DNA of 49,947 nt, from positions 1-49,947 of IMG/VR virus record IMGVR_UViG_3300025141_000151; one strand, written 5' to 3'. Source of the DNA: a virus. Both the position numbers and the translations under genes were made by a program. The notes beneath the pieces are model-generated. The model ran no database searches. It saw nothing but the letters and a program-made list of their open reading frames with translations, and was not told the origin of the DNA. Positions 7,574 to 16,099 of this stretch are shown one piece after another (within the stretch, counting starts at the first letter, position 1; each line of letters begins with the position of its first letter).

Positions 7574-10323
7574 TGAGAGTCATCGACGGTGGAGTAGATG
7601 CAAAGGTCACTACTAGGATCGGCACTGAGCCGCTGATCATAGTATGGGTTGATTGGCCTAGTGGGGCAGTATACTATAGTGAGAAAGCATATAAAACGGC
7701 TAGCCCCTGGCTAAAGAGCGTTGGTGACATCAGTGTAAGTGGCACATATAATGAGTTGAATAGTGTCAGTACTGTGCAGATCCAGCTCATTGACCCAGAA
7801 GAATCACTTGAGGATCTATACCAGCAAGATGAAATAGAGGGTATTGATTGTACTGTCTATCTCACTTATCCTAACATAACAAACTACAATCAGATGGAGC
7901 CATTGCTTAAGGGCAGAATCAAGGGTGATAGTTCCTTTGATACAGGCACTAGTATTCTCACTTTTAGTGTTGAGAATATCTTCAGTGATCAGAAGATTGG
8001 CTATGCCCCAGAGGATGGCGATATCACGGATATGTCGCCTGATGCAGTCGGCGTAGCTTGGCCTGTCTCCTTTGGCTCGGTGCTTAAGATCCCCGCTATT
8101 AGAGTGAAGAAGGCTGTTGTTGGTCAGGCTGGGGAAACAGTCAGTGCAAATCAAACCAGTTTCATCATTGAGAATGGTTCCTCGTTTCCTCAGAATAGCT
8201 CAATAGATATTAAGATTGGGCAGATCGGTTTCACCGGTACGTTCAACGGCAATGTCTTTACGCCGAGCGCAGATAATATCGTCCTACATAGCAATCTAGG
8301 CCTAGATACTAATCTAGGTACTGATGGACAAATAGCATACCTCGACGAGTATAAGCATATCGTCGGGTTATATTGTTATGTTGATCACCCTACCTATGGA
8401 GATATGTTCAATAAATGTGTTGCACAGAGTGGGAAGAAATGCTGGTTCTCTAAGCCGTGGCGGGAGAATGGTACTTCTAATGAGCGGGTGCTAGGGGCAA
8501 CAGATATTTTGAAGGAAGTGAGTGGATGGCCACGTGAGTCATGGAGTGATAGCTATCAGCTTGAGGGTTTCTACGAGGATAGTGTGATGGTACACTATCG
8601 AGCTAATGCTGGTGGTTGGTGGATTCCTGCCGGCGTGGAGGTATCAACAGTTGAAACATTCGATGATCTATATGTCTTTAATTGCTTGACCACAATTGAC
8701 TCAGTAGCAGAAGTATACGGTTGGCGCACATTCAATGACAAGCGACTATTCTCGCCTATTCCATCCAGTTATTATACGAAGAACCTAAGTAATACACTTA
8801 ATAGTGTGGCTTGTGCCACGCTGGAGTTCCACACTAGACTAGAGGATTATCCTGGTGAGAACTGGGATGGTGACATCTTCGTCTCTGTACGCGGCTCACT
8901 AGCTGGTGATACCGGTGATATTGTTAAATGGATAATTGATAACTACACTGGGTTAGCTAGTGATAGTGGTTCCTTCGCGGGCGTCAGCACGTCATTGACT
9001 AATTTCCCCAGCCATTTCCACATTAACAAAGTGTGGAATGCCCTCGATTTAGCTCAAGAGATAGCTTGGCAGGCACGGTGCTCGTTGTACGTAAAGAACG
9101 GCACTGTCTTCATGGATTACCTAAGTGAGATCGTTGCCGGCGTAGGAACGATCACACTAGCTGATGTACTACAAGGTAGTCTCACTTATGGTAGACGGCC
9201 ATCCCGTGATATAGTCACAAGAATCGAAGCTAACTGGCTCAAAGACCACAGTGGTCGTCCCTCCGCCACACAGCAATACGTATACGAGAATAACATTGAT
9301 TCATTCGGTATGCAAGAAGAAACATATGATTTCTTCATATACAATATCTTCGAGCTAGTGGAGGCATCAGTCGATTTCTGGGGGTACAGGAAGAGTCAGG
9401 CATGGATGCACGTTACTTTTGTTACGCCACTATTCAATCTAAAGTATGAATATCTTGATGTATTGACTATCAATATGCTGGATATCTCCTCTGTACGTGG
9501 CGTACTGATGGAGCAAACTATATCGGATTTCCTTAGTGAGACACCCATAACGAATAGGGTAGAGATAGCAATGGCATCGGATTCTGCTGTCTCTGAGGAT
9601 ACACAATATTGGGGCGCACCATATGTTGCCCTACCTGATGATCCCACTGACAACATGGCGGAGATTGACTATGACCCGATAAAGAAGCCAGGAACTATAA
9701 CGTGGCGAGGTAGGACAGATGACGATGAAGATGATATCTCCTGCTATTTTAGAGTGAGGACAAAGACGGAGATAGAGCGTAGTACGAATTTCAACGTTAG
9801 GATTGATGCATATGATGAGCGACGTAAAGTTCGTCTCAGTATTAATGTAGATGTGCGACTGATTCTACAAAGTAGTGACGGTAGTGATGCTCTTAGTGAC
9901 ACAACTAAGACTTTGAAGAACGGTCGATGGGAGGGTAATCTTCAGGTTACAGGTGGGACAGGTGATGATGTTGCTCAGATTGAAGTTATCCAGGAGGGTG
10001 GTGATCGCGGTGCAACTAAATGTACTTCTGGCTCATCTGAGTTCTTTGATATTTCGGGGACAGCAATCAGTCCGTCACCTGGAGACATAGGGCCGGCTTA
10101 CTTAATCCCCGTTAAGGTCACCAGTAAACACGATAACACTACTTATGTTTGTAGTATATATGAGGATGGAACAGATGCTGCGGCCACACAGACGGGTGTT
10201 GGGGTGAAGGTCAATCAAATAGCTGCCAATCAAACTATCCCTAATGACACTATTCTTTCTGCTCACAGGCAAAAGTGGGCTGGAGTGTGGTGGCTTACAA
10301 TAGATGTGACGAGGTTATACTAA
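7573..10323 (+). CDS. Large tail hub / tail tip protein
   Basis: 916 residues. The N-terminal ~250 residues ('VSGTYNELNSVSTVQIQLID', 'LLKGRIKGDSSFDTGTSILT') resemble the beta-rich hub domains of siphophage tail tips (gp27/gpJ-like organisation). The central region is rich in aromatic residues and the C-terminal ~250 residues are acidic and beta-rich, probably surface domains. It follows the two small tail genes and precedes another probable virion gene. There is no lysozyme or peptidase motif that I can see, so a wall-degrading activity is not supported. Confidence 0.65.
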   Translation: MRVIDGGVDAKVTTRIGTEPLIIVWVDWPSGAVYYSEKAYKTASPWLKSVGDISVSGTYNELNSVSTVQIQLIDPEESLEDLYQQDEIEGIDCTVYLTYPNITNYNQMEPLLKGRIKGDSSFDTGTSILTFSVENIFSDQKIGYAPEDGDITDMSPDAVGVAWPVSFGSVLKIPAIRVKKAVVGQAGETVSANQTSFIIENGSSFPQNSSIDIKIGQIGFTGTFNGNVFTPSADNIVLHSNLGLDTNLGTDGQIAYLDEYKHIVGLYCYVDHPTYGDMFNKCVAQSGKKCWFSKPWRENGTSNERVLGATDILKEVSGWPRESWSDSYQLEGFYEDSVMVHYRANAGGWWIPAGVEVSTVETFDDLYVFNCLTTIDSVAEVYGWRTFNDKRLFSPIPSSYYTKNLSNTLNSVACATLEFHTRLEDYPGENWDGDIFVSVRGSLAGDTGDIVKWIIDNYTGLASDSGSFAGVSTSLTNFPSHFHINKVWNALDLAQEIAWQARCSLYVKNGTVFMDYLSEIVAGVGTITLADVLQGSLTYGRRPSRDIVTRIEANWLKDHSGRPSATQQYVYENNIDSFGMQEETYDFFIYNIFELVEASVDFWGYRKSQAWMHVTFVTPLFNLKYEYLDVLTINMLDISSVRGVLMEQTISDFLSETPITNRVEIAMASDSAVSEDTQYWGAPYVALPDDPTDNMAEIDYDPIKKPGTITWRGRTDDDEDDISCYFRVRTKTEIERSTNFNVRIDAYDERRKVRLSINVDVRLILQSSDGSDALSDTTKTLKNGRWEGNLQVTGGTGDDVAQIEVIQEGGDRGATKCTSGSSEFFDISGTAISPSPGDIGPAYLIPVKVTSKHDNTTYVCSIYEDGTDAAATQTGVGVKVNQIAANQTIPNDTILSAHRQKWAGVWWLTIDVTRLY

Positions 10324-11304
10324 ATGAGCTATGAAGAGCCAGCTAGTTGGACAGACGTAGATGCTGGGGGCAATGCCATATCCTGGGCATCTATGACAAA
10401 TAAACTCATATATCCGGCTGTAGAAATGATACGTCGAGCTATCGATGAGAGGACACTTGGCGGGAGTACAAGTTTGAGTGAACTGGAACCAGGAGGTTCA
10501 CTTATCCCCACTGGATGGATGTATGCTGTTGAACAAGAAATAGATGCGTTGGTACCTCTGTTTGTTGATCATACACAAGTGGGTGGGTCAGATGCTTTTG
10601 AGGATGTCTCCATTATTCCAATGTGGACCATAGCTAATTTGATGACAGCAATTAGTGAGACTCGTATTACACATACTGATACTGGTCATCAAATACCTTT
10701 AGCGGCTTGGGCTGTACAACAATACAAAATGTTGAATATGCTCCGATGGCGGCGCTATTGGGATACAATCATTGATCTAAAAGAGAACACCGAAGAAATT
10801 AAGGTAGTTGAAAATGTCACTACTTGGGGCACTGTTGAGTCCTCTTTCCCAGGCCAATCGTGGAATGCAGTGGAGACTGAAGATGGTGCATTATTCGCGA
10901 TGGCTTGGGCTCAAGCTGCTGACGATTTCTCAGCCCAGCGAGAACGTGTAACTGCACAGTATAAACAAACATCTCATGGGTTTGATGTGGCATTAGATAT
11001 ATATGTCAGACCTGAAAATCACGCGTTAATTGATAATTGGGAATGTAATGATTTCGGCTCACCGTCTGAAGCTAATTTAGGTCTAGATTTCCAGGTAACA
11101 ACACCTGCAGAATATGATAGTAATCCCACAGATATTGGGGTAGTGGCCGACTATGATACAGTTCCTGTTGCGGAACCAGCAGAAGGAGAGAATGCAGGTT
11201 ATCGTTTAGGGGAGATGGATGCTGGCTTGAATGAGAATGCTGCTGGATTAATTGTAGTGGCCAAGTTTGACGTGGCAGGTGGCTTTGTGTGGAAGGATTG
11301 GTAA
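10324..11304 (+). CDS. Putative virion protein (tail tip or fibre-associated)
   Basis: 326 residues, starting directly after the hub stop. It begins 'MSYEEPASWTDVDAGGNAIS'; the middle has a helical 'QQYKMLNMLRWRRYWDTIID' and the C-terminal half is beta-like and acidic, ending 'IVVAKFDVAGGFVWKDW', similar in style to receptor-binding or fibre-base proteins. It is the last structural-looking gene before the glycan cassette, where receptor-binding genes often lie. No family recognised. Confidence 0.5.
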   Translation: MSYEEPASWTDVDAGGNAISWASMTNKLIYPAVEMIRRAIDERTLGGSTSLSELEPGGSLIPTGWMYAVEQEIDALVPLFVDHTQVGGSDAFEDVSIIPMWTIANLMTAISETRITHTDTGHQIPLAAWAVQQYKMLNMLRWRRYWDTIIDLKENTEEIKVVENVTTWGTVESSFPGQSWNAVETEDGALFAMAWAQAADDFSAQRERVTAQYKQTSHGFDVALDIYVRPENHALIDNWECNDFGSPSEANLGLDFQVTTPAEYDSNPTDIGVVADYDTVPVAEPAEGENAGYRLGEMDAGLNENAAGLIVVAKFDVAGGFVWKDW

Positions 11305-11305
11305 G

Positions 11306-12343
11306 ATGTTATTCGGCTTCGGACACTGCGAGGAACCGTTCAGATCCAATGTAGTGGATATACTAGAGGCAAACGGACTATCTGTCCAAAGCAAGAAGAG
11401 TGTCAATCCTGTATTCTGGGATGGCACCTTTGCTTGGAATATGGGCTATCGGTTGGATGAGTTCAAGCGAGAGCGTAATATTCTGGCCATGGAGAATACT
11501 GTTCTCGGTGATAGTAAGAACTACTATTACTTAGACATTGATGGTTACGGCTATACTGGCTCAATACGTAAGTATCGGTGCGATGAACTGGCCACTGTGA
11601 AGGGCACATACGCTGAGGACGGCCCGATCCTAATCTGCCTGCAAGGTCCGACCTACCAGACTACGCGGGGTATGTACCACGATACCTCTAATTACACTAA
11701 CCACTTCCTTGAGCAATGCTATAAGTACCTACCTGAGTGGAAGTATGAAGTGCGTATGCATCCGAGTCATAGGAATTATCCTATCAGAAATATGCGTAGT
11801 GATTGGACGATTGATCCGTGGGATATGAAGCTACATGATAAGTTGCCACACTGCCGTGGCATTGTCACAATTAATAGCAATTGTGCTATCCAAGCTATGT
11901 ACGCAGGTGTGCCAGTAGCAACACTTGGACGCGGCCCCTGGAGCGAAGCTAATGCGGCTTTTGATTGCTACGTAGCTTCCAATTTGAGGATGTTCCTACA
12001 TTATAAAGTGAATACACTCTCGGTTAGGAGTTTCCTTGCTAAGTTCCGCCGCTTCTGTTTATGTGCTGACAGCACTAAAGAGGATATCCTACACTGCCCA
12101 CCTTTCAAGAAATTCATTGATCGGTTGCTCTTCAAAGAGATCAAGACAGCTAATGCAATGAATGATTACAAGAAGGTGAAAGCCAAGATCCTTGTGAGTG
12201 AGGACAGCCTGTTACAGGCATTCCTAGAAGAGCATGAGCTTTTAGTTGAAAATAGCGACACTATGTCAGCCTGCCAAAAGAATGCGCGTCGGAACCATTT
12301 CGTAGGAAAGTATAATGCTAACTATCGTCATGTCCACATATAA
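11306..12343 (+). CDS. KpsS/LipB-like capsule-type glycosyltransferase (GT-B fold)
   Basis: 345 residues from ATG 11306, one base after the previous TAA. The motif 'GIVTINSNCAIQAMYAGVPV' followed by 'ATLGRGPW' matches the nucleotide-sugar-binding C-terminal part of capsule polysaccharide synthesis proteins (T-INS--G-EA---GKPV--LG), and 'EVRMHPSHRNYPI' corresponds to the conserved HP element. Such enzymes transfer sugars, often Kdo, to glycolipids at the inner membrane. It is the first gene of a six-gene cassette on the late strand and overlaps the next gene by 29 nt. The donor and acceptor cannot be deduced. An upstream in-frame TTG (11267) lies inside the previous gene and is rejected. Confidence 0.65.
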   Translation: MLFGFGHCEEPFRSNVVDILEANGLSVQSKKSVNPVFWDGTFAWNMGYRLDEFKRERNILAMENTVLGDSKNYYYLDIDGYGYTGSIRKYRCDELATVKGTYAEDGPILICLQGPTYQTTRGMYHDTSNYTNHFLEQCYKYLPEWKYEVRMHPSHRNYPIRNMRSDWTIDPWDMKLHDKLPHCRGIVTINSNCAIQAMYAGVPVATLGRGPWSEANAAFDCYVASNLRMFLHYKVNTLSVRSFLAKFRRFCLCADSTKEDILHCPPFKKFIDRLLFKEIKTANAMNDYKKVKAKILVSEDSLLQAFLEEHELLVENSDTMSACQKNARRNHFVGKYNANYRHVHI

Positions 12344-12989
12344 CAGAGACCACTTGCTCAGGCTTACCCTTCCTCGCTTACGCAAATATACAGATGCCAA
12401 GGTTATACTAATAGATGATGGTGTGGTTGGAACAGGGCCGGAGCTAGCAGCACAGTATGATTGTAAGTATGTATTGACTGAGAACACTGCGTGGCGCTCA
12501 CCAGTAACCAGCCACAATCTAGGTGCTGGTATGGTGACCACACCATATATGGCGCTAATGTGTGCTGAGATCTACCTAGTTAACGATTGCATCACACCGA
12601 TGCTATTCAATGTTAAGCACTTTTCTTGCATGGCGATACCGACAGGCCGCCACGGTGGTGGAGCTAATCTGAATGCTCTTCAGGATGGTCGACCTGTGCC
12701 TTATAAAGGTAGTGTCCTCAATACATACCTACCTTTCTTCATGATGTTTCGCACTGCTGATTACGTTGGTTATAGTGAGGAATTCGCTCACGGCCATGGC
12801 TGGGATGATGATGATTTCGTTCTGCGTATGAACATACCATATGGATTAACATATGGTCGCTGCATACACTTGAAGCATGCTAAGGGTCATTCAGTCCGCA
12901 AAAATCTACGTTCCAATACAAGAGTCTTTAAGCGACAAAAATACAACGGTCTGTATTCAAAGAAGAGTATTGAAAATGGAGCTTTCTGA
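12315..12989 (+). CDS. Family 2-like GT-A glycosyltransferase
   Basis: 224 residues. The N-terminal 'MLTIVMSTYNRDHLLRLTLP' is the classical GT2 opening, 'ILIDDG' (residues 31-36) is the nucleotide-binding DD pair, and 'HGWDDDDFVLRM' (161-172) resembles the W-x-(D/E)-D-D-x galactosyltransferase-type acceptor/catalytic motif. The protein lacks a membrane segment, so it is probably cytoplasmic. It overlaps the KpsS-like gene upstream and the GxGPSLD gene downstream by a few codons, indicating one transcription unit. Confidence 0.75.
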   Translation: MLTIVMSTYNRDHLLRLTLPRLRKYTDAKVILIDDGVVGTGPELAAQYDCKYVLTENTAWRSPVTSHNLGAGMVTTPYMALMCAEIYLVNDCITPMLFNVKHFSCMAIPTGRHGGGANLNALQDGRPVPYKGSVLNTYLPFFMMFRTADYVGYSEEFAHGHGWDDDDFVLRMNIPYGLTYGRCIHLKHAKGHSVRKNLRSNTRVFKRQKYNGLYSKKSIENGAF

Positions 12990-13506
12990 AAGCAGGATAA
13001 GATCAGTTGTGGAGGAGGAGGTGTGGGTAGCCGGCAAGGGTCCATCTCTGGACACCTACAATTGGGGCAATAGTAACGGCTGCAATTTCGGCCTAAATGA
13101 AGCTGCCTTTCTCGTGCCACACTGTGTTGGTGCCTTCGCTGTGGACACGAAGATACTGGAGAAATTCACGCGTGAGTTAGCACTCCCTACTATTGTCTTC
13201 ATTGAGCACCGCAAAAGATTCACCTATGAAAAGTATTTCAAATTCAACCGACCGAAACACTTCGCCTTTAGTGGTGGCGTTATACTAGTAGCAACACAGG
13301 TATTGAGCTATTTCGGTGTTAAAGTGATCCATTTCGTAGGCTGTGATAGTATCACACAGCGACAGGAAGATCGTGGTTATGCTAAGGGTATAAGGAAGAT
13401 AAAAGGGCAAGGTACGAATAATGATTTTTTTAAGGTTATCAATACTAGGTTAGTCGAGAACTTAGATAAGATGGGTTTGGAGGTAGTATGGGAACATACC
13501 GAGTAG
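12976..13506 (+). CDS. GxGPSLD Rossmann-like protein (MAF/DUF115- or GT42-like), copy 1
   Basis: 176 residues from ATG 12976; a GTG at 13021 preceded by GGAGGAGGAG is an alternative start. The core 'VWVAGKGPSLDTYNW' resembles the G-GPSL nucleotide-binding loop of DUF115/MAF and sialyltransferase-42-like proteins, and 'KVIHFVGCDS' resembles their second conserved strand (h-h-G-D). These families act on CMP- or other nucleotide-activated nine-carbon sugars, but the substrate here is unknown. A paralogue follows immediately (13488). The two share NEAA--VP-C-GAFAVD and the C-terminal NN-(D/N)(F/Y)(F/Y). Confidence 0.5.
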   Translation: MELSESRIRSVVEEEVWVAGKGPSLDTYNWGNSNGCNFGLNEAAFLVPHCVGAFAVDTKILEKFTRELALPTIVFIEHRKRFTYEKYFKFNRPKHFAFSGGVILVATQVLSYFGVKVIHFVGCDSITQRQEDRGYAKGIRKIKGQGTNNDFFKVINTRLVENLDKMGLEVVWEHTE

Positions 13507-14091
13507 GGAAGGACGTATGGTCAGCCGGCAAGGGGGCATCCCTTGATACATATAACTGGTCACTTGCTAATGATTGGCGCTTTGCTTTGAATGAAGCAGC
13601 TATGATTGTGCCTCGTTGTATAGGGGCCTTCGCTGTTGATATCGAATCAATGTGGAATATAGTAAAATATAAAGCCAATCAGTGTACACTGTTTATTGAT
13701 CCCGAGTATGTATGTACGGTCAAGAGTGTTGAGAAACTGAAGAATACCAAGTTAGAGGTGAAGCAATACCATGAGTTACGCCAAGGCATTCACTACAAAA
13801 CGATCTTTGGTGTAGTTAAGCCAGCGATACAATCACTATACTCCTTCGGTGCAAGAAGAATACATTTCATTGGTTTCGACAGTATGGAGGGCTACCATAA
13901 AGGAACGATGGATGGATGGATGTAACGTAGCGAATAGTCTAAGACTATTTAATTGCAAAGTACCAAGAAATAATAATTACTACCATTTCAGTATTCATGT
14001 ACTTGCTATGCTTAGGACACTTGAAATGGAGGGTATCTGGCATCTACCGAGTGGCGACCTAACTTTGGAGTTTCTCCGTGAGCCTGAATAA
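13488..14091 (+). pseudogene. GxGxSLD paralogue, copy 2, interrupted at a (GATG)4 repeat (possibly phase variable)
   Basis: The ATG at 13488 opens a frame that matches copy 1 ('DVWSAGKGASLDTYNW', 'NEAAMIVPRCIGAFAVD', 'RRIHFIGFDS') but stops at 13923-13925, just after (GATG)4. The +1 frame then continues to 14091 with 'NNNYYHFSIHVLAMLRTLEM', which aligns with the C-terminal NNDFFKVI...LDKMGLEVVW of copy 1. Removing one 4-bp unit (three copies) would join the two halves into one ~199-residue protein. So the gene is either broken, phase variable, or read by +1 frameshifting. The sequence shows the split; the switching is inference. Confidence 0.65.
13907..13922 (+). repeat. (GATG)4 tetranucleotide repeat at the frame break
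   Basis: Four perfect GATG units. Slippage by one unit shifts the reading frame by one base. With four units the host gene stops 1 codon later; with three it would stay open to 14091. Confidence 0.9.
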
Positions 14092-14995
14092 ATTCACATC
14101 AACAGCATTGTTGCCGACTAAGGTGCTACGTAAGCACCCAATCGACAAAAACAATCATATTATCCCATACCATATACAATTGTATCCAACGCATAAGTGC
14201 AATCGGAATTGCCACTATTGTGTGCTCAGTAAACTGGACAGAACAGTCGAGATGCACTTTGATGAGATATGTGCATTACTGCGTCACTTCTGGTTCTTAG
14301 GCACACGTGCCGTAACGTTGACCGGTGGTGGTGAACCAACACTACACCCTAAATTCTGGGAGATAGTTGCCTTTTGTTACAATGAAGGCATTGAAACAGG
14401 GCTCGTAACCAATGGAGATTTCCTCCATAATGCGCCAAATATAGCGCATACTCTCACTTGGATTCGAATGTCAGTTAATGACATAACTAAGGTGCCTAAA
14501 GCTATCGAGAGCCTAATTAATATCGACGTTGGACTGTCTTTGGTTATTACTGATCGAACACCACTTTGCCAAGTGGAAGCATTGTGTGAACTAGCTAATG
14601 CTTACAAGCACGTAACGCATGTACGCTTTGCGCAGGATGTGGTGCATTTGCCAAAAACGATCTTTGAAGAGGCGAAGAAAGTGGCCGCAGGATTGACGGA
14701 TAAGGCTGTCTTTCAAAACAGAGACAGTCCAACTGTAGGTACTAGGCAGTGTCTAGTTGGTCAGCTTAGACCGCTGATTACAGCCAATGGTGATGTCTAC
14801 CCGTGCTGTGGTATTCAGTATTCTACCCGGTGGCAAGGTAAGTACCCGGCCAAGTATAAGTATTGCCACTGGACTGATTATGAACTAGGAATGAAGGCAT
14901 TCGACGGAAGTATTTGCGAACGCTGTGATTTCATGAACTATAATACGTTACTTCAAGCCATGACAGAACCGGTTGAGCATGAGGAGTTCATTTGA
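14078..14995 (+). CDS. Radical SAM protein with SPASM-like C-terminus
   Basis: 305 residues; GTG start at 14078 with GGAG 7 nt upstream, overlapping the previous frame. The radical SAM signature CNRNCHYC (CX3CX2C, residues 41-48) binds the catalytic 4Fe-4S cluster, and 'TLTGGGEPTLHPKFW' is the GGE SAM-binding motif. The C-terminal 'ITANGDVYPCCGI' and 'SICERCDF' are SPASM-like cysteine motifs that could bind auxiliary clusters. Such enzymes carry out radical chemistry on peptides, sugars or nucleosides. Its place between transferase-like genes suggests tailoring of a sugar or of a peptide/glycan precursor, but the substrate is unknown. It couples to the next gene by a TGATG overlap. Confidence 0.85.
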   Translation: MSLNKFTSTALLPTKVLRKHPIDKNNHIIPYHIQLYPTHKCNRNCHYCVLSKLDRTVEMHFDEICALLRHFWFLGTRAVTLTGGGEPTLHPKFWEIVAFCYNEGIETGLVTNGDFLHNAPNIAHTLTWIRMSVNDITKVPKAIESLINIDVGLSLVITDRTPLCQVEALCELANAYKHVTHVRFAQDVVHLPKTIFEEAKKVAAGLTDKAVFQNRDSPTVGTRQCLVGQLRPLITANGDVYPCCGIQYSTRWQGKYPAKYKYCHWTDYELGMKAFDGSICERCDFMNYNTLLQAMTEPVEHEEFI

Positions 14996-15771
14996 TGAAT
15001 TTTGTAACATTCTACACGTTAGGTAATCGTTACGAGCAAGTGGTACAGAAACTACTTGAGTCAGCTGAGAAACACGATATCGAAGTATACGCAGAGGGTG
15101 TTGAGGATAGGGGTACGTGGGTTGCTAACTGTGGCATTAAGCCTGAGTTCATCCGTAAGTGTTATGATATGTTCGATGAACCATTTACATTTGTGGATGC
15201 TGATGCTCAGTTCCACGGCCAACCTGTGCTCCTCGATGAGTTAGATTGTGACATAGCTGTGCATTATATGCGAAAGGAACTGCTCTCAGGCACTGTCTAT
15301 GTGGGCAATACCGAAGGCGCGCTGGAGGTGTTGGACGCGTGGGTAGCAGAGCAAAAGAAAGCCCATAGAGACTGGGATCAAAGAACACTTCAGCGCGTAC
15401 TCGAACGTCTTGATGTTAATGTAACTGAGTTACCGCAACAGTACACAGCAATCTTTGATAGAGACATTGAAAATAGGATCATTGTGCACTATCAAGAGAG
15501 TAGGAAGGGTAGGCGGGGGACTGAAGGAATGATGGCGAAGCCGGTTGACGAACCGTCAACGCCAATTAATATCCTGCATACTCGGGCCGAGATTGAGTCC
15601 ATGATACAGACGAACTGTAATCGGAACCCAGGTGTGAGAGTGCATTCGAATGGCACTCTCAGCATCTGTCGTCCCTCAGAGAAGGTAACTACTTATCTTA
15701 AGAAGCATTACCGACAAGTGCATGAGGGCAACGAAAAGATCTGGGCTCCGATTGACAGTACCTCTACGTGA
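14995..15771 (+). CDS. GT-A-type nucleotide-diphospho-sugar transferase-like protein
   Basis: 258 residues from ATG 14995 (TTG at 14992 rejected). 'FTFVDADAQFHG' carries a DxD metal/nucleotide-sugar motif (residues 68-70); 'SGTVYVGNTEGALEVLDAW', 'DWDQRTLQRVLE' and 'LPQQYTAIFD' follow the order seen in GT8/GT77-like transferases (acceptor loop, D-Q, L--Y). The last ~60 residues ('NPGVRVHSNGTLSICRPSEK') look like a separate small domain. It ends the rightward cassette; its stop overlaps the convergent gene at 15764 by 8 bp, with no terminator hairpin between. Confidence 0.65.
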   Translation: MNFVTFYTLGNRYEQVVQKLLESAEKHDIEVYAEGVEDRGTWVANCGIKPEFIRKCYDMFDEPFTFVDADAQFHGQPVLLDELDCDIAVHYMRKELLSGTVYVGNTEGALEVLDAWVAEQKKAHRDWDQRTLQRVLERLDVNVTELPQQYTAIFDRDIENRIIVHYQESRKGRRGTEGMMAKPVDEPSTPINILHTRAEIESMIQTNCNRNPGVRVHSNGTLSICRPSEKVTTYLKKHYRQVHEGNEKIWAPIDSTST

Positions 15772-16099
15772 TGTAGATCGGTTGATTAGTGTCTTCAGCA
15801 ACATACAGTAATATGCAGAAATCACTAAGCCATTCTCTTTCAGTGCTAGGTACCCAGTTAATTAGGATATGCTCTAGTGTTTCTAAAAGAATGGCGGCCT
15901 CTTGATCAGTTATCATCGTCGTGAATGTGAAGAATTTAATGGCCGGATGTCCATCCAATCGTGCGATGGCATCCGGCCATGTCAGTTTAGTCCCCTTGTG
16001 TACACCATAACTAGCTAGCACTAACCCTCTAATGCGTGACAATTTGAGACTACTCAGCCACACATTAAAATAGTCTTTCTCACCGATTTTGAAGTTCAT
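15764..16099 (-). CDS. Hypothetical protein
   Basis: 111 residues, ATG at 16099 overlapping the previous stop (ATGA). Contains 'LSRIRGLVLASYGVHKGTKL' and a helix 'DQEAAILLETLEHILINW'. No recognised family or membrane segment. It is the promoter-distal gene of the leftward block and ends tail-to-tail with the glycan cassette. Confidence 0.6.
   Translation of the reverse strand: MNFKIGEKDYFNVWLSSLKLSRIRGLVLASYGVHKGTKLTWPDAIARLDGHPAIKFFTFTTMITDQEAAILLETLEHILINWVPSTEREWLSDFCILLYVAEDTNQPIYIT

Noticed and set aside
11267-11305. Upstream start of the KpsS-like gene
   Set aside because: A TTG inside the preceding gene; ATG 11306 directly follows the preceding stop.
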